From Bacteroidales bacterium UBA4417 (GTDB lineage Bacteria; Bacteroidota; Bacteroidia; Bacteroidales; UBA4417), in the NCBI GenBank assembly GCA_002389705.1, contig DGQJ01000045.1:218-9703 (forward strand): 9,486 nucleotides of DNA, given 5' to 3'. The notes under the pieces were generated by a model. It had not been told where the DNA came from and made no database searches. It saw only the letters and a program-made list of their open reading frames with translations. Made by a program: the position numbers and the translations under genes. Of the stretch, positions 6,787 to 9,486 are shown one piece after another (the stretch's first letter is position 1; the number at the start of each line of letters is the position of its first letter).

Positions 6787-6794
6787 TAATTTTA
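6787..6794 (+). promoter_or_regulatory. Possible -7 box for the MauE/DUF6520 unit
   Basis: TAATTTTA matches the Bacteroidota -7 consensus TAnnTTTG at all but the last base and lies 43 bases before the ATG at 6838. No well-spaced -33 TTG is evident (the nearest, at 6758-6760, is somewhat far), so this is a weak call. It lies 45 bases beyond the palindrome cluster. Confidence 0.25.
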
Positions 6795-6837
6795 CAGAAG
6801 CAATTTTCATCGTGATTCTTTTAACCGTAACCATGCC

Positions 6838-7275
6838 ATGAAATTCTATAATGCTATATTCGAAATTGCCCGATTACTGATGATCCTGTTATTTGTATAC
6901 ACCGGCATCAGTAAGCTCATTGGATATTACTTGTTTTATGAGCAACTAACAAATATTCCTCTTTTACAAAATCTTGCAACACCGCTTTCCATTGCTGTAC
7001 CGGGCATTGAACTTGTTACCGCTATTGCACTTGTATTTAAAAAGTGGGAGATCACGGGCTGGTGGCTCAGCGCCCTGTTACTAAGCATATTTGCCCTATA
7101 CATTGCCATCATGATGCTGTTTGCCCCCAGCCTGCCCTGTTCCTGTGGCGGCATCATCTCCTCACTGTCATGGCAACAACATCTATGGATAAATATCAGC
7201 CTGGCAATAATCTGCTGGAGCAAACTGTACCGCCATTATTTCATTTTAAAATTTAGTATGCATACAAGGGAGTAA
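6838..7275 (+). CDS. MauE/DoxX-family redox-associated membrane protein
   Basis: 145 residues with four predicted membrane helices at about 11-28, 47-66, 76-95 and 114-130. The N-terminal FVYTGISKLIGYYLFYEQL, the VPGIELVTAIALVFKKW segment and the PCSCGG motif (C101, C103) before helix 4 are typical of the MauE/methylamine-utilisation branch of the DoxX superfamily, inner-membrane proteins thought to help thiol redox chemistry or periplasmic disulfide formation. The CSC pair is the likely redox-active site. Start ATG at 6838: an ATG four bases earlier leads only to an immediate stop. It is followed 99 bases later by a secreted DUF6520-like gene on the same strand, a pairing common in Bacteroidota. 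Here a redox membrane protein may act on the two-cysteine exported peptide. No other DoxX partner, such as a thioredoxin, is present in the window. Confidence 0.85.
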   Translation: MKFYNAIFEIARLLMILLFVYTGISKLIGYYLFYEQLTNIPLLQNLATPLSIAVPGIELVTAIALVFKKWEITGWWLSALLLSIFALYIAIMMLFAPSLPCSCGGIISSLSWQQHLWINISLAIICWSKLYRHYFILKFSMHTRE

Positions 7276-7374
7276 GCTGAAAACCTTTAAGAGTAAGCAA
7301 CATTTATTCATCAAAAACATTTCGAAAGAAATGCCGGTTGTCAACAACATTATTTCATTACAAAATCAACATTT

Positions 7375-7731
7375 ATGAAACGTTTAATCTTTGGCCTATT
7401 GGCCATTGTGCTGGCCGCAGGTGCTGCCGCATTTACCACACCAGCGAACAATGCAGGCAATTTGGTGGATGCCTATTTCCAGTTTGACAGTGATAACTAT
7501 TTGCCAACCATTGCCAATGTGCAGGATGAAAGCAAATGGGTACGTGTCCTGGACATGAACGATTGTCCTTCCGGGAGTGCAAGAGCCTGTAAAATAAGGG
7601 TGACAGATGCGCATTATTCCGGAACCACGCTTTCCAGCAGTGCTGATATCCAGGCGGCTGAATCTGCCAGCGGGGTGGCTTACGTAAGTTCTGCTCAGGC
7701 ACAACAAATCGTCAACAGGGCCAACCCATAA
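7375..7731 (+). CDS. Secreted small protein, DUF6520-like
   Basis: 118 residues. A clear signal peptide (MKRLIFGLLAIVLAAGAAAF) with a likely cleavage near A18-A19 or just after is followed by a short mature chain of ~98 residues with exactly two cysteines, C64 and C72 (DCPSGSARACK), which could form a disulfide. The N-terminus, size and the C-x7-C layout fit DUF6520, a family of small exported Bacteroidota proteins of unknown function usually found near MauE/DoxX genes. The mature part is otherwise rich in Ser and Ala. The C-terminus (SSAQAQQIVNRANP) lacks any sorting domain. Start ATG at 7375 follows an A-rich leader; the 99-base gap from the MauE gene has no terminator, so the two are probably one transcript ending at the hairpin at 7746-7773. 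Confidence 0.75.
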   Translation: MKRLIFGLLAIVLAAGAAAFTTPANNAGNLVDAYFQFDSDNYLPTIANVQDESKWVRVLDMNDCPSGSARACKIRVTDAHYSGTTLSSSADIQAAESASGVAYVSSAQAQQIVNRANP

Positions 7732-7745
7732 TGATCCTTCCAAAT

Positions 7746-7773
7746 AAAAAAAGCTGCAAATGCAGCTTTTTTT
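7746..7773. terminator. Bidirectional intrinsic terminator
   Basis: AAGCTGCA (7751-7758), two-base centre, TGCAGCTT (7761-7768), with A's on the left and T's on the right extending the stem and giving a U-tract on both strands. It separates the + DUF6520-like gene (ends 7731) from the convergent - SusD gene (ends 7781) and can serve both. Confidence 0.9.
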
Positions 7774-7780
7774 ATTCCTA

Positions 7781-9148
7781 TTAATTCTGTTGCATACCCG
7801 AAAGTTGAATGACATCATCCGGAATCTGCAAGGCAAACCGCTTATCGTTAGGAGGCATTGAAAATAGCTCGTTGTTCACCATACGTTTCATAATAATATC
7901 TCTTCCCTCTTTGTTCAACCGTTTCACATCCATCCAGCGAAGACTTCCCCTGTACAATAATTCTTTTCGCCGCTCCAGCAAAATGCTGTCCAGGGCAGCT
8001 TCGGCGGTAGAAGCTTCTACCGGAACAAAATTTACAGGCGCATACCTTTGCTGCAGTAAGATATTAAGATCGTTTAGTGCAGCAACCTTGTCTCCTTCTC
8101 GTGCTTTGCATTCTGCCCTTGTCAACAACATTTCATCTGTGGCGAGACCACTAAAAAGATTGCTGGCGCTACCAGAATAACTGCCTTTGAATCGCTGATA
8201 GCCGGCTACAGGAGTAAAAAACGCTTCTCTTCTAAGGTCATTCATATTATATAACCCCCATAGTGCAGTATCAATTTTTGCAGGGCCCGAGGAGGGATGG
8301 TGCAGCGTAACCCAGACACTGGCGGTTCCATGAAAAATCACTTCTGAATTAAATATCCTGAAAGGATTGGGTGCTGAACGACTTACCACCGCAGCATCGT
8401 TATAGTTCATCAGACTGCTCCTGATCACCAATGATAAGTTGGCATATTTCCCGGCACTGTCATACATCCTCATAGCCGTGTAAGTGCGGGCCAGCAGAGC
8501 ATACGCTGCACACCTGGAAGGACGGGTGGCCACCAGGGCTTCATCCGGCAATAAACCAGCTGCAAGTTTTGTATCATCTATAATCTTTTGATAGGATCCC
8601 CTGACCGTAGACCTTAGAGAAGCCTGCAAAAAATCGGTGCCTTGTCTTAATACGATTCCCAGATCACTATCCGCCGTAGACTCATCGTAAGCTTTAGCAA
8701 ATAGCAGCGCCAGTTCAAGATGCCGATAAGCTTTATAAAAAAGCGCACTACCCTTTATGTTGTCCCATTCACCAGCATTGGCATCCGTGCGGGGCAATAG
8801 CGCAAGCCTTTCCAGGCAAAGGTTGCTGCTATAAATTGCTTTATAGCAGTATGACCAGTCGTTTTGGAACTTGTAGGGATATGGTGCCCATTTGTAAATA
8901 TGTTGAAACAGTATTGATTTGGAATTGTAGGCAGCATTATCAATAAAGTAATCATCAGCAGAAGCTATTCCTAAGGATGGCATGCTGTAGTTCATCGTAT
9001 TGCCGTCATCCAGTAAATTTTGAAAATCGGCAATCGTAGAAGGTACTACCAGTGCCGCATCAGATTTTTCGTCCAGGTATTTTTTACAGGACTGCAATGA
9101 GGGCAGGATAAGAAAAATGATAAGCGGGACTATTATATATTTTTTCAT
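7781..9148 (-). CDS. SusD/RagB-family nutrient-binding outer-membrane lipoprotein
   Basis: 455 residues. The signal peptide ends in the lipobox LQSC with C21 as the lipidated residue, placing the protein on the outer-membrane surface. The N-terminal SusD-like part (KKYLDEKSD..., FQNLLDDGNTMN, the Tyr/Trp-rich WSYCYKAIYSSNLCLERL at ~98-115, helical TPR-type pairs) is followed by the C-terminal RagB/SusD region with LLTRAECKAREGD, LLERRKELLYRG, RWMDVKRLNKEG and the closing ALQIPDDVIQLSGMQQN. SusD proteins bind an oligomeric nutrient and act as a lid on the SusC transporter encoded immediately upstream; the gap is only 17 bases (9149-9165), so the pair is one operon. Length is toward the short side for the family, as in branches linked to peptide rather than large glycan uptake, but no enzyme gene lies in the window, so substrate is unknown. 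The transcript probably ends at 7746-7773. Confidence 0.95.
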   Translation of the reverse strand: MKKYIIVPLIIFLILPSLQSCKKYLDEKSDAALVVPSTIADFQNLLDDGNTMNYSMPSLGIASADDYFIDNAAYNSKSILFQHIYKWAPYPYKFQNDWSYCYKAIYSSNLCLERLALLPRTDANAGEWDNIKGSALFYKAYRHLELALLFAKAYDESTADSDLGIVLRQGTDFLQASLRSTVRGSYQKIIDDTKLAAGLLPDEALVATRPSRCAAYALLARTYTAMRMYDSAGKYANLSLVIRSSLMNYNDAAVVSRSAPNPFRIFNSEVIFHGTASVWVTLHHPSSGPAKIDTALWGLYNMNDLRREAFFTPVAGYQRFKGSYSGSASNLFSGLATDEMLLTRAECKAREGDKVAALNDLNILLQQRYAPVNFVPVEASTAEAALDSILLERRKELLYRGSLRWMDVKRLNKEGRDIIMKRMVNNELFSMPPNDKRFALQIPDDVIQLSGMQQN

Positions 9149-9165
9149 TTTAATTTTTTTGTTGA

Positions 9166-9486
9166 TTAAAAATTAGCTCTTACGCCGAATGACCAGGCTT
9201 TTGAGGGTGCGAGGCCTCTCGGATAATCGGGGTCAATGTTTTTGCCATTGGCTTTCCACAATATTCCGAGGTTGGCTGCATTGGCATACAGCTGCAGTTC
9301 CTTAAGGGCTTTTTCCTTTTTAATAACCGGCATGTAAGTGAAATTTATATATTGCAACCGCAGGTGATCGCCTTTCAACACATGGACGCTGCTACTGGAA
9401 TAGAAGTAGTCCCGCTCCAGGTTATTAGGATAATAAAAGGCGGGTACATCCGTCGTTAATTCATCCCCAGGCTTCTGCCACCTGCG
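9166..9486 (-). CDS. SusC/RagA-family TonB-dependent outer-membrane transporter, C-terminal part
   Basis: The last 106 residues of a SusC-type transporter; the gene begins beyond the right edge. The frame is open to the edge, and the internal ATG at 9381 is not the start because recognisable family sequence continues upstream of it: RRWQKPGDELTTDVPAF, then FYYPNNLERDYFYSSSSVH, VLKGDHLRLQYINFTYM, the LQLYANAANLGIL strand, NIDPDYPRGL and the terminal SKAWSFGVRANF ending in Phe, the usual outer-membrane beta-barrel close. This is the barrel end, so it gives no information on the plug, the carboxypeptidase-like N-terminal domain or whether an anti-sigma-factor signalling extension exists. Paired with the SusD gene 17 bases downstream, it would import a TonB-energised nutrient across the outer membrane. 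Confidence 0.95.
   Translation of the reverse strand, partial: RRWQKPGDELTTDVPAFYYPNNLERDYFYSSSSVHVLKGDHLRLQYINFTYMPVIKKEKALKELQLYANAANLGILWKANGKNIDPDYPRGLAPSKAWSFGVRANF

Overview
The window looks like a Bacteroidota chromosome or mobile element, most likely a Chitinophagaceae-type relative. Evidence is a SusC/SusD pair at the right end, a DUF6520-type secreted peptide beside a MauE/DoxX membrane protein, a TIGR03299/DUF932 protein of the kind carried on Bacteroidota plasmids and conjugative elements, and A-rich leaders without Shine-Dalgarno sites before most genes. Species assignment is inference.

Left part (1-4450), accessory DNA. A 930-codon gene on + (88-2880) encodes an N-terminal PIN-like nuclease domain with its acidic residues intact, followed by about 750 residues of helical sequence with two small Cys/His clusters. 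No family is recognised for that long part. The architecture suggests a nuclease effector fused to a sensing scaffold, and the neighbour is a mobile-element gene, so an anti-phage or stress-response role is plausible but unproven. It converges on the DUF932 gene (2985-4049, -), with two terminator-type hairpins between them. Upstream of the DUF932 gene is a palindrome-rich non-coding segment with a near-perfect 21-bp inverted repeat (4158-4178/4288-4308), nested hairpins and three TTTTGCAAAA palindromes. A + strand intrinsic terminator follows at 4417-4446. This could be an RNA gene, an operator region or a transfer/replication site.

Middle part (4450-5420), gene-poor. It holds two diverged copies, in the same orientation about 800 bases apart, of an element of about 65 bases that starts GTTAGGGATTGAAA and ends AAGGAAC. 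Their closing pairs show a compensatory change, which fits a structured RNA family. A bidirectional terminator lies between them at 4955-4990.

Regulatory cluster (5423-7731). A stand-alone AraC-type DNA-binding domain and a NarL/LuxR-type response regulator lie on -. The response regulator is broken by a one-base frameshift in a C4 run at 6476-6479. Across a 216-base divergent region is a + pair: a MauE/DoxX membrane protein and a secreted DUF6520-like peptide. The intergenic region carries several CACGTA(CC) half-sites, including a perfect 18-bp palindrome, and is the obvious candidate operator for the neighbouring regulators.

Right part (7740-9486), outer-membrane uptake. After a shared bidirectional terminator come a SusD/RagB lipoprotein and, upstream of it and cut by the window edge, the C-terminal 106 residues of a SusC/RagA TonB-dependent transporter, both on -. 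The substrate cannot be read from what is present.
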